Shown one piece after another: positions 28,926-36,018 of a DNA stretch of 36,018 nucleotides. The translations under genes were made by a program, and so were the position numbers. The first letter of the stretch is position 1, and the number at the start of each line of letters is the position of its first letter. Origin of the DNA: Cardiobacteriaceae bacterium (GTDB lineage Bacteria; Pseudomonadota; Gammaproteobacteria; Cardiobacteriales; Cardiobacteriaceae); assembly GCA_030527905.1 (NCBI GenBank), contig JAUMZX010000003.1, positions 1-36,018 of the forward strand, given 5' to 3'. A model generated the notes under the pieces. It made no database searches. It was not told the origin of the DNA and saw nothing but the letters and a program-made list of their open reading frames with translations.

Positions 28926-31548
28926 ACCTACCTCAACCGCCGAGATACGGCGCGCTTTTCTTAATTATTTTGCCGAACATGGCCACAAAATCGTTCATTC
29001 ATCCTCTCTGGTGCCGGGCAATGATCCAACCTTGCTCTTCACCAATGCCGGTATGGTGCAATTCAAAGATATTTTTACAGGTAGTGAAACGCGCGATTAT
29101 AAAAGGGCGACAACCTCGCAACGCTGCGTGCGCGCTGGTGGTAAGCATAATGATCTGGAAAATGTGGGATATACCGCGCGGCACCATACTTTTTTTGAAA
29201 TGCTGGGGAATTTTAGTTTTGGAGATTATTTCAAGGTAGAGGCTATTCCATTCGCTTGGAATTTATTAACGCAGGTATTTGGATTACCGCCAGAAAAGTT
29301 GTGCGTTACTGTTTATCACGAAGATGATGAAGCTTTCGCTATTTGGCGCGATGTCGTGGGTTTACCAGAAGAAAGAATTATTCGCATCGGCGATAAGCCG
29401 GGCAAAGCAAAATATGAGTCTGATAATTTCTGGGCGATGGGTGATACAGGTCCTTGCGGGCCGTGTACGGAAATTTTTTATGACCATGGCGAGCATATCT
29501 GGGGCGGGCCTCCGGGTTCAGCCGAGGAAGATGGCGATCGTTTTATCGAAATCTGGAATATCGTTTTTATGCAATTTGAACGGGATGCCAGTGGTGCCAT
29601 GAAGCCGCTGCCCAAACCTTCTATTGATACCGGAATGGGATTAGAGCGTATAGCTGCTGTTCTACAACATGTGCATTCCAATTATGAAATTGATATTTTC
29701 CGTCAGTTAATCGCGGCAGCTGCAGAAGCAACGGCATGTAGTGATTTAACGCAAACCTCTCTTAAGGTTATTGCAGACCATATTCGTGCGACGGTTTTTC
29801 TTATGGTAGATGGTGTGTTGCCAGGCAATGAAGGTCGTGGTTATGTTTTGCGCCGTATTATGCGCCGTGCAATCCGTCATGGTTATAAGCTGGGCATGAA
29901 TCAGCCATTCTTTTATAAGTTGGTTGCTCCATTGGTCGCGGAAATGGGCGAGGCGTATCCGGAAATTGTTGAAGCGCAAGAACGCATCACGCAGGCAGTA
30001 CGACGTGAAGAAGAACGTTTTGCACAAACGCTAGAGGCGGGGCTGGATGTGTTGGAGAAAGCGCTGAGTGATTTATCGAGTACAGTAATTCCTGGCGAGA
30101 CCGTATTTAAACTGTACGATACTTACGGTTTCCCCGTTGACCTTACTGCTGATATTGCACGGGAACGAGAATTAACGCTAGATATGGAAGGCTATGAAAC
30201 GGCGATGGCAGTACAGCGTGAACGTGCCAAGGCTGCCGGTAAATTTGATGCCGCTCAGAAGTTGGATGTAAACGGTAAGACTATTTTTGATGGCTATACG
30301 CAAGAAAGCGATCAGGCTCAGATTACTCAGGTCTTCTGTGATGGTATTGCCGTTACGACGTTAGATACGGGGGAACGTGGCGTTGTCATTCTGGATCGAA
30401 CGCCGTTTTATGGGGAATCTGGTGGACAGGTTGGTGATAGCGGTACAATTCGCACCGTTGGCGGTGTATTTACCGTTGAAGATACGCAAAAGCAGGGTGA
30501 CGCTTTTCTGCATATTGGTTTCGTGAGTAATGGAACAATTGAGACGGGGGTGAGTGCGCAAGCGGATATTGAACATGAGCGGCGTGCTGCTATCAAACGA
30601 CATCATTCGGCGACGCATTTATTGCATAAAGCATTGCGTAGCACTTTAGGTACGCACGTGCAGCAAAAAGGGTCGTTAGTGGATGAGCGTCGTACCCGTT
30701 TTGATTTTTCGCATGATCAGGCGTTGTCTGATGCAGAGATTGCTCAGGTTGAGGCGCTGATGAACGCTCAAATTCTTGGGAATGCTCCTGTTGTTATTGA
30801 GCAGATGAGCCGTGATGCGGCGCAGAAAAAAGGCGCCATGGCTTTATTTGGCGAGAAATATGGCGATGTTGTGCGTGTCGTCAGTATGGGCGATAACGAT
30901 TTCTCAATTGAGCTTTGCGGCGGTACGCATGTGAATCATCTTGGCGAAATTGGATTGGCGAAAGTGATATCACAGGGCGCGGTTTCTGCTGGAGTTCGGC
31001 GAATTGAAGTGGTTTGCGGGATGGCCGCGCTGGAATATCTTGCACATAGTGATGAGCTGTTAACACGTAGTGCAGCACTATTAAAAACAGATGGTGAACA
31101 TTTGCCTGAACGCATTCTCGCACTACAACAGCAATTAAAAACACAAGAAAAAGAAATACAGATGCTGAAGCGCCAAGTAGCGCAAGGTGGTAGTAGTGCA
31201 GCGGCTGATGCTCAAAACATCAACGGCTGGCGCGCTGTTATTGTGCAGCGCGATGGCTTGGATAATGAAACCTTGCGTGATACGGCGGATCAGTTGCGCG
31301 ATCAGCATTCAGCCGATATTGTCGTGATGGGAAGTGCAGATGGTGATACCGCACGTCTCATTGTTAGCGTCGGCAAACAAACCGTTGGATTGCATGCAGG
31401 AAACATTATTCGAGAACTGGCTGTGTATATTGATGGTAAAGGAGGCGGTCGCCCTGATTTTGCACAGGCAGGTGGCAAGAATCCAGCAGGGCTCACTACA
31501 GCGTTAGCTGCGCTGAATAAGGTTTTGCCTGAAAAAAACACTAAATGA
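28915..31548 (+). CDS. alaS: Alanyl-tRNA synthetase
   Basis: AlaRS charges tRNA-Ala and edits mischarged serine and glycine. The 877 residues match the usual length (E. coli 876). Seen are the class II catalytic core (FLNYFAEHGH, LFTNAGMVQFKDIFTG, the TSQRCVRAGGKHNDLENVG block), the tRNA-recognition region, the editing-site zinc motif HHSATHLLH with ELCGGTHV, and a C-terminal coiled coil plus a DHHA1-like GGRPDFAQAGG. It overlaps recX by 11 bases, and its stop lies 11 bases before lysC. The order recA-recX-alaS-lysC is shared with Pseudomonas. Confidence 0.97.
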   Translation: MKHKPTSTAEIRRAFLNYFAEHGHKIVHSSSLVPGNDPTLLFTNAGMVQFKDIFTGSETRDYKRATTSQRCVRAGGKHNDLENVGYTARHHTFFEMLGNFSFGDYFKVEAIPFAWNLLTQVFGLPPEKLCVTVYHEDDEAFAIWRDVVGLPEERIIRIGDKPGKAKYESDNFWAMGDTGPCGPCTEIFYDHGEHIWGGPPGSAEEDGDRFIEIWNIVFMQFERDASGAMKPLPKPSIDTGMGLERIAAVLQHVHSNYEIDIFRQLIAAAAEATACSDLTQTSLKVIADHIRATVFLMVDGVLPGNEGRGYVLRRIMRRAIRHGYKLGMNQPFFYKLVAPLVAEMGEAYPEIVEAQERITQAVRREEERFAQTLEAGLDVLEKALSDLSSTVIPGETVFKLYDTYGFPVDLTADIARERELTLDMEGYETAMAVQRERAKAAGKFDAAQKLDVNGKTIFDGYTQESDQAQITQVFCDGIAVTTLDTGERGVVILDRTPFYGESGGQVGDSGTIRTVGGVFTVEDTQKQGDAFLHIGFVSNGTIETGVSAQADIEHERRAAIKRHHSATHLLHKALRSTLGTHVQQKGSLVDERRTRFDFSHDQALSDAEIAQVEALMNAQILGNAPVVIEQMSRDAAQKKGAMALFGEKYGDVVRVVSMGDNDFSIELCGGTHVNHLGEIGLAKVISQGAVSAGVRRIEVVCGMAALEYLAHSDELLTRSAALLKTDGEHLPERILALQQQLKTQEKEIQMLKRQVAQGGSSAAADAQNINGWRAVIVQRDGLDNETLRDTADQLRDQHSADIVVMGSADGDTARLIVSVGKQTVGLHAGNIIRELAVYIDGKGGGRPDFAQAGGKNPAGLTTALAALNKVLPEKNTK

Positions 31549-31559
31549 GAGGAAATGCT

Positions 31560-32777
31560 ATGGCGTTAATTGTTCAGAAATACGGCGGTACTTCGATGGG
31601 TTCGGTTGAGCGCATCGAACATGTGGCAGAGAAATGTATTGCCGCACAAAAAGCAGGTAACGATATCGTGGTTGTTGTCTCAGCCATGAGTGGTGAGACT
31701 AATCGCTTGATATCCTTAGCACATGATATTAGTAAACGCCCAACCCCGCGCGAAATGGACGTACTGATGTCTACGGGCGAGCAGGTCAGTATTGCCTTGC
31801 TTGCCATTGCAATAGAAAAGCGTGGTGTGCCAGCGGTGTCTTATACGGGAGGGCAAGTCAAAATCTTGACGGATAGTGCTTTTATGAAAGCCCGTATCAA
31901 AGGGATTGATAACGAAAATATTCGTCGTGATTTACAAGCGGGCAAAATTGTCATTGTGGCCGGTTTTCAGGGGGCGGACGAGCACGGTAATATCACTACG
32001 CTGGGACGCGGTGGGTCGGATACGACAGCCGTTGCATTAGCTGCTGCTTTACACGCGGATGAATGTCAGATTTATACGGATGTGGATGGTGTATATACCA
32101 CTGACCCGCGTGTTGAACCCAAAGCGCGCAAACTTGATCGCATCACCTTTGAAGAAATGCTAGAAATGGCAAGTCTTGGTTCAAAAGTATTGCAAATCCG
32201 TTCCGTAGAATTTGCAGGAAAATATAAAGTTCCGTTACGTGTCCTCTCCAGCTTTGAGGAGGGGGAAGGTACACTGATTAGTTTAGAAGAGGAGAATCCC
32301 GTGGAATCAGCCATTATTACAGGAATTGCATTTAGTCGCGACGAAGCGCAAGTCAACGTTGTTGACGTTCCCGATCATCCCGGGATTGCATATAAAATTC
32401 TTGCGCCAGTGGGAGAAGCCAATATTAACGTTGATATGATTATCCAGAATATTGGCGTGGATGGTAAAAATGACTTTACCTTTACTGTACCGCGTGGTGA
32501 TTACGATGCTACCGTGGAAATCCTACGCAAAACCTTTCCACAAGAAAGCGGCGTAACTATTCATGGTTCGAATATTGCGAAAGTTTCTATTGTTGGGGTC
32601 GGTATGCGTTCTCATGCTGCGGTTGCCAGTACGATGTTTGAGGCATTAGCTAAAGAAGGCATCAACATCCATATCATTAGCACATCAGAAATCAAAATCT
32701 CTGTTGGTATTGATGAGAAATATCTGGAGCTTGCGGTACGCGCATTACATGAAGCCTTTGGATTAGAAAAAGTTTAA
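31560..32777 (+). CDS. lysC: Aspartate kinase
   Basis: Aspartokinase phosphorylates aspartate, the first step toward lysine, threonine, methionine and diaminopimelate. The frame opens at 31545, but the ATG at 31560 gives the family start MALIVQKYGGTS and has an AGAGGAAA site. The 405 residues carry the kinase core (LGRGGSDTTAVALAAAL and YTDVDGVYTTDPR) and two C-terminal ACT domains (about 265-400) that usually bind lysine and threonine. The size fits the single-function Pseudomonas-type enzyme. The terminator just beyond closes the recA-lysC unit. The csrA gene that often follows lysC in Pseudomonas is replaced here by acpS. Confidence 0.96.
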   Translation: MALIVQKYGGTSMGSVERIEHVAEKCIAAQKAGNDIVVVVSAMSGETNRLISLAHDISKRPTPREMDVLMSTGEQVSIALLAIAIEKRGVPAVSYTGGQVKILTDSAFMKARIKGIDNENIRRDLQAGKIVIVAGFQGADEHGNITTLGRGGSDTTAVALAAALHADECQIYTDVDGVYTTDPRVEPKARKLDRITFEEMLEMASLGSKVLQIRSVEFAGKYKVPLRVLSSFEEGEGTLISLEEENPVESAIITGIAFSRDEAQVNVVDVPDHPGIAYKILAPVGEANINVDMIIQNIGVDGKNDFTFTVPRGDYDATVEILRKTFPQESGVTIHGSNIAKVSIVGVGMRSHAAVASTMFEALAKEGINIHIISTSEIKISVGIDEKYLELAVRALHEAFGLEKV

Positions 32778-32792
32778 TCTTTCAAGCTAGGA

Positions 32793-32816
32793 AAAGCGGG
32801 CGCTAGAGCCCGCTTT
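32793..32816 (+). terminator. Intrinsic terminator after lysC
   Basis: A perfect 9-bp stem AAAGCGGGC / GCCCGCTTT (32793-32801 with 32808-32816) with a six-base loop is followed by CTTTATTTTT. It ends 10 bases before the acpS ATG. Confidence 0.85.
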
Positions 32817-32826
32817 CTTTATTTTT

Positions 32827-33207
32827 ATGATAGGCACAGATATTATTGATAAACGTCGTATTGCTGTATTGTGGCAAAAATATGGAAGAAGGTTAGCGGA
32901 AAAAGTCCTGCATCCTATGGAATTTGAGCAATTCGCGCTGCAAAAAGATCCTGTGCGATTTCTCGCGATGCGTTGGGCTGCTAAAGAAGCATTAGGAAAA
33001 TCACTCGGAATAGGAGTACGAGCGCCTCTTACTATGCCTGCAATTTGTATCACAAAAAATAAATTCGGTGCGCCTATTGTGGTTGATACAGATGTCGTTT
33101 GTACAATAAAAAAGACGCAAGGTATCGATAATATCCATTTAAGTTTAAGTGATGAACGTAATTATGCGGTTGCATTCGTTTGGTGCGAGCAAAAAAAATC
33201 GGATTAA
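32827..33207 (+). CDS. acpS: Holo-[acyl-carrier-protein] synthase
   Basis: AcpS transfers 4'-phosphopantetheine from CoA to a serine of apo-ACP. The 126 residues fit the family. The N-terminal IGTDIID (metal-ligand Asp5) and the second metal site WAAKEALGKSLGIG (Glu54) are present, as is the late LSLSDERNYAVAFV. MIGTDII must be at or near the real N-terminus. Unusually, the ATG follows a T-rich terminator tail, with no purine-rich ribosome site. Translation may be leaderless or weak, or may depend on read-through from lysC. Confidence 0.92.
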   Translation: MIGTDIIDKRRIAVLWQKYGRRLAEKVLHPMEFEQFALQKDPVRFLAMRWAAKEALGKSLGIGVRAPLTMPAICITKNKFGAPIVVDTDVVCTIKKTQGIDNIHLSLSDERNYAVAFVWCEQKKSD

Positions 33208-33323
33208 TACGTTGTTCTATTACATTATTATGGATAATGCTGTGCGCACGTTCTATCTAATAAGTAAATAATCGTAAGGTAGTTAGTTGCAAAATAACAA
33301 CAAAAAAAAATTTGTTGGTTTCT

Positions 33324-33341
33324 TGCAACAAAATGGTTGCA
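33324..33341. promoter_or_regulatory. Inverted repeat overlapping the porin -35 box, possible operator
   Basis: TGCAAC (33324-33329) and GTTGCA (33336-33341) form a perfect six-base inverted repeat with a six-base spacer. The right arm overlaps the -35 hexamer of the porin promoter. The arrangement is what a repressor site would look like, but the binding protein is unknown. Confidence 0.4.
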
Positions 33342-33365
33342 CGCATACCAAAAAGCCAGTATGAT
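33337..33365 (+). promoter_or_regulatory. Sigma70 promoter of the porin gene
   Basis: TTGCAC (33337-33342) and TATGAT (33360-33365) are separated by exactly 17 bases. This predicts a transcript start near 33372 and a leader of about 50 bases, ending with the AGGAG ribosome site before the ATG at 33423. Confidence 0.65.
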
Positions 33366-33422
33366 TGCCCTCGGATTAGGCGATCCGCGAAATTGAATTT
33401 AGCTATTGCTAGGAGACTTAAC

Positions 33423-34346
33423 ATGAAAAAATCACTGATTGCATTGAGCGTTCTGGCCGGTATGGTTGGTGTTGCCCAAGCAGAAAATACTACTACCCTT
33501 TACGGTTCTATGGCTCATTCAGTTACTGTAGCTGATGATTCTTCAGTGAATAAAACCACTTGGGATCTAAATCGTAGCGTTGCCCGCTTTGGTATCCGTG
33601 GTACCGAAGATCTGAACGGAGGTTTACAAGCATTTTACCGTTTTGAGTTTAATGCTTATGATAATGGTATTAGTGGCAAAGAAGGTACACGTCAAGCTTA
33701 TCTTGGTTTGAAAGGCGATTTCGGTACCTTGACTTTAGGGCGTCAAAAAACACTGTTTGCAACTGCAACAGACTTTAATGATAACTTCCAAGATGTATAT
33801 TTCGACTATCATCATGGTCCTAACCGTCTGAGCAAAGTTATTAGTTATGTGTCTCCTGATATGTCAGGCTTCAAGATTGGTGCATCTATGATATTAGATG
33901 GTAACAATGAAGTTATCTCGTCTTCAGATTCTAAAGGTATTGATGCTTGGGAAGGCGCCGCATTCTATGAGGCAAATGGTATTTTTGCAGGTGGTGCTTA
34001 CCAATATCGTGATGCAGGTAAAGGCTCTCAAGAGTTAATGGGTGGTTCTGTTGGCTATAAAAATGATGCTTTCAAAGTCGGCTTGGGCTATGAGCATGAA
34101 TCTAGTGCAGACAGCTACTATAACTTAGCTGGTGAATATTACCTTGATCCGAGCAATACCTTACGTGCTGGCTTCGGATATGATGATGGTAAAGGTAAAA
34201 ATGATTGGTATGAATACGCTTTAGGTTATCAATATAATTTGAGTGAGCGTACTTATACTTGGGTTGAAGGATCTTACTACGACCCGCGTCAAAAAGGTGC
34301 TGAGGATACATACAAAGTTGTTGTTGGTGTTCGCCACGACTTCTAA
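33423..34346 (+). CDS. Outer-membrane porin (neisserial/burkholderial type)
   Basis: This is probably a general diffusion porin of the Gram-negative 16-strand type. The frame is open from 33312, but the ATG at 33423 has AGGAG seven bases upstream and gives a clean signal peptide MKKSLIALSVLAGMVGVAQA, with the mature protein starting ENTTTLYGS. The 307 residues alternate polar and hydrophobic stretches typical of beta strands. They include the FGIRGTEDLNGGLQAFYRFEF and LGLKGDFGTLTLGRQ motifs of the family and end in Phe (VGVRHDF), the outer-membrane sorting signal. Its own promoter and terminator mark it as a single-gene unit. Confidence 0.92.
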   Translation: MKKSLIALSVLAGMVGVAQAENTTTLYGSMAHSVTVADDSSVNKTTWDLNRSVARFGIRGTEDLNGGLQAFYRFEFNAYDNGISGKEGTRQAYLGLKGDFGTLTLGRQKTLFATATDFNDNFQDVYFDYHHGPNRLSKVISYVSPDMSGFKIGASMILDGNNEVISSSDSKGIDAWEGAAFYEANGIFAGGAYQYRDAGKGSQELMGGSVGYKNDAFKVGLGYEHESSADSYYNLAGEYYLDPSNTLRAGFGYDDGKGKNDWYEYALGYQYNLSERTYTWVEGSYYDPRQKGAEDTYKVVVGVRHDF

Positions 34347-34364
34347 TAGTGTGTGAGACATTTC

Positions 34365-34408
34365 ATGCATTAAAAAAGCGAGTCCATTGACTCGCTTTTT
34401 TAATGCAT
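34365..34408. terminator. Long perfect hairpin terminator after the porin
   Basis: There is a perfect 20-bp stem (34365-34384 with 34389-34408) around a CATT loop. The core GCGAGTC/GACTCGC is followed by six T on either strand, so it can stop transcription from both sides. It starts 18 bases after the porin stop codon. Confidence 0.9.
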
Positions 34409-34750
34409 AGTATTGATGATAGGAGAAAAATACGTGAGCGGGAATGTAAAGTTGTATAAACTTAAGAGCAGCTAAGCAAAAAAGACCTCTATTCTAGGCT
34501 TAAAAATGTTGGCTTTCTACAACAAAAAACAAAAGATACGTCAATGCATAGAATATCAGTTCTGGATTTTATCTATAAGTCTAGATAAATTTATTGATAA
34601 TTTTAGATTTTGTTTTAATTTAGCGTTGCATGCAGATTAGAGTTAGAATTTGATAGATAATAATTTATCTGTTAGATGAAAAAAAAACAACTTAAGGAAC
34701 GCCTCCAATGTGATTAAAGAGGTCTAGAATCTCTTTTGTTTCGTTATAAG

Positions 34751-34968
34751 CATAATGTGTAGGAAATCGGAGCGTTGTTTACATTTTTGAGATTTGTTTG
34801 CTTTTATTTTTTGCATAAAGGATTTTTTAGGAATTTTTAGCTACCATCAAGAACCATGCGACTTTGTCGTGCCTTTGGCATTCTTGACAATAGCTAAAAA
34901 TGTCCAAATTTGGGCATCCATGCAAAAAGGAAAAGTGTAAACAACGCGATTAATTCTTACACATAATG
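34751..34968. repeat. Large imperfect palindrome, MITE-like
   Basis: The left side runs CATAATGTGTA, GCGTTGTTTACATTTTT, TTTTGCAT, TTTTTAGCTA, TCAAGAA to a GCGAC-TTT-GTCGT centre near 34864. The right side mirrors this with TTCTTGA, TAGCTAAAAA, ATGCAAAAAGG, AAAAGTGTAAACAACGC and TACACATAATG. The arms pair along almost the whole length with small internal loops. The compact non-coding size (about 218 bp) and long terminal inverted repeats fit a miniature inverted-repeat element. A structured RNA is the alternative. A similar GTGATTAAA motif lies outside each end (34710 and 35002). Confidence 0.6.
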
Positions 34969-35846
34969 TAAATATGGAAAAATAGTGGTTGGTGTTCACG
35001 AGTGATTAAAACGGAGTCTAAAGTTTATATATATACCACTTAATATAACCGCCTACAATAGGGATTGCTATTCCCTATTTGTTAAAATAAAAATATCAAT
35101 TGACACATAGAAATATTTCATTTTGAATAAATGAAGTCTCTATTTAATCCGTTTTAAATAATCATATCAAATTAGTAGAGCCTTTAGTAATTACGTTTTG
35201 TGCTAGTGGGATAATAGATTTTGTATCTCAGCAACAGAAAGAATTTTATTCCGTATATATTGGTAATATTTGTTTTGCTTCATTACTCGAATGCTTAAGG
35301 GCGGTTAATATAACTTAGTCAGTTGGCGCCCCCGTTTTTGTTAGATACATCTGTGGTGGTAGATAATCAAAACTGCTTAACTATGGGTTATTTTTGCTTA
35401 AGTTGTTTATCACGGGATAGTTTCTATATAAATTGAATTCTTGATAAAAATTAGCCCAAAGCCGCCTCTTTCTTAATGCTGTAAAAATTTGTTATCTAGG
35501 TTTTTAGCCACATTAAGAAAAACCATCATTCATTCTATACTCAATAATACCAAATATTATGGATTTTTTAAATAAGGTGTTATTTATTATCCAGAGATAA
35601 ATAGTAACTGAACATTTATCGTATTTTTATGATAGATCGTTGCGCTATTGACGGGAGGTGATCTATAATTAAGTTGGTTGATATTATTATCACTTCAAGT
35701 AAAAAATATGTGACTAGTTTACTTTTGTTTACTCTTTATTTAATTTAAATTAAGTAATTTATTATATTAAATTATTTATATAGTCTGATTAATTCAGAAG
35801 AATGTAAGCTATAGATATCTCTATTCAATAGATAAATATTCATGTC

Positions 35847-35907
35847 TTTAAATAAATATATTTTATTTAAAACACCCCGAGGAATATGTATTCTTTATTA
35901 AAGAATA
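35847..35907. repeat. Two AT-rich palindromes next to the IS edge
   Basis: A 10-bp perfect inverted repeat TTTAAATAAA / TTTATTTAAA (35847-35871, five-base loop) is followed by a 9-bp one, TATTCTTTA-T-TAAAGAATA (35889-35907). They lie 58 bases before the IS terminal repeat. Confidence 0.6.
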
Positions 35908-35964
35908 ATAAATTTTGCTGCAAGATTTCTTTCCTTTCTATTAATAAGACCAATAATTAATCGT

Positions 35965-36018
35965 GGGGCTGTATTAGATTAGCCCAAAAAACCACACCAA
36001 AATCGCAGAGTTTTAAGC
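35965..36018 (+). mobile_element. Left end of a second IS1016-like (IS1595 family) element, cut by the window edge
   Basis: The 21-base terminal repeat starts GGGGCTGTATTAGATTAG and ends CCC. It matches the right terminal repeat of the decayed copy at 669-689 read on its minus strand, with about three differences. The bases after it (AAAAAACCACACCAAAATCG) resemble the usual short leader before the transposase start in this family. The transposase itself would begin just past the window, on the plus strand. Whether this copy is intact cannot be seen. Confidence 0.75.

Larger units (their letters stand above)
34409..35964. other. Gene-free AT-rich region between the porin and an IS element
   Basis: About 1.55 kb of strongly AT-rich DNA with stop codons in all frames at short intervals. 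I find no protein-coding gene that I can support. It contains the large imperfect palindrome at 34751-34968, a small hairpin with AATAGGGA/TCCCTATT arms at 35057-35079, and two AT palindromes near the IS edge. One frame of about 54 codons lacking an ATG (about 35150-35315) and one very short frame behind a perfect ribosome site at about 35653 are the only hints of coding. It could be decayed genes, an RNA locus or a hot spot for insertions. Confidence 0.6.

Noticed and set aside
35451-35460. TTAGCCCAAA, matching the inner part of the IS1016-like terminal repeat
   Set aside because: Only ten bases match, and the GGGG end is missing; probably chance.

Overview
This is a gammaproteobacterial chromosome segment of moderate GC. 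Two gene orders match those known from Pseudomonas and relatives: accA-tilS-pyrG-kdsA-eno-ftsB and recA-recX-alaS-lysC. The type IV pilus chemosensory (Pil-Chp) genes, a neisserial P64k-type lipoyl-dihydrolipoamide dehydrogenase, a neisserial-type porin and traces of IS1016-like elements suggest a host-associated, piliated organism. Cardiobacteriales (Cardiobacterium, Suttonella, Dichelobacter) is my best guess, but it is inference only.

Layout. 1-800: a decayed IS1016-like (IS1595 family) transposase with its right terminal repeat, then a hairpin terminator. 821-3586 (minus): trxB followed by lpdA. 3741-4142: ruvX/yqgF, divergent from trxB. 4220-16470: one dense Pil-Chp operon, pilG-pilH-pilI-pilJ-chpA-chpC-like. 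It is dominated by a 9.2 kb gene for a 3062-residue ChpA. accA follows within 5 bases and ends at a clear terminator. 17859-23438: tilS-pyrG-kdsA-eno-ftsB, tightly packed with overlaps. 23722-26248: a three-gene ABC importer of the SsuA/TauA/NMT1 type. 26263-32777: a secreted TPR protein, then recA-recX-alaS-lysC, closed by a terminator. 32827-33207: acpS. 33423-34346: a porin with a good sigma70 promoter and a long hairpin terminator. 34409-35964: about 1.5 kb of AT-rich DNA with no recognisable gene, containing a roughly 218 bp imperfect palindrome that looks like a MITE. 35965-36018: the left terminal repeat of a second IS1016-like element that continues past the window.

How the genes work together. 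Most of the window is housekeeping: fatty acid, CTP, KDO and lysine-family synthesis, glycolysis, division, recombination and tRNA charging or modification. The part that stands out is the Pil-Chp system. PilJ has two membrane helices but almost no periplasmic loop. No pilK (CheR-type) or chpB (CheB-type) adaptation genes are present. ChpA carries seven tandem copies of an approximately 90-residue helical repeat, which I do not recognise, between its first and second canonical Hpt domains. Together these suggest a pilus chemosensory pathway with reduced periplasmic sensing and adaptation and an expanded cytoplasmic kinase scaffold. That reading is inference.
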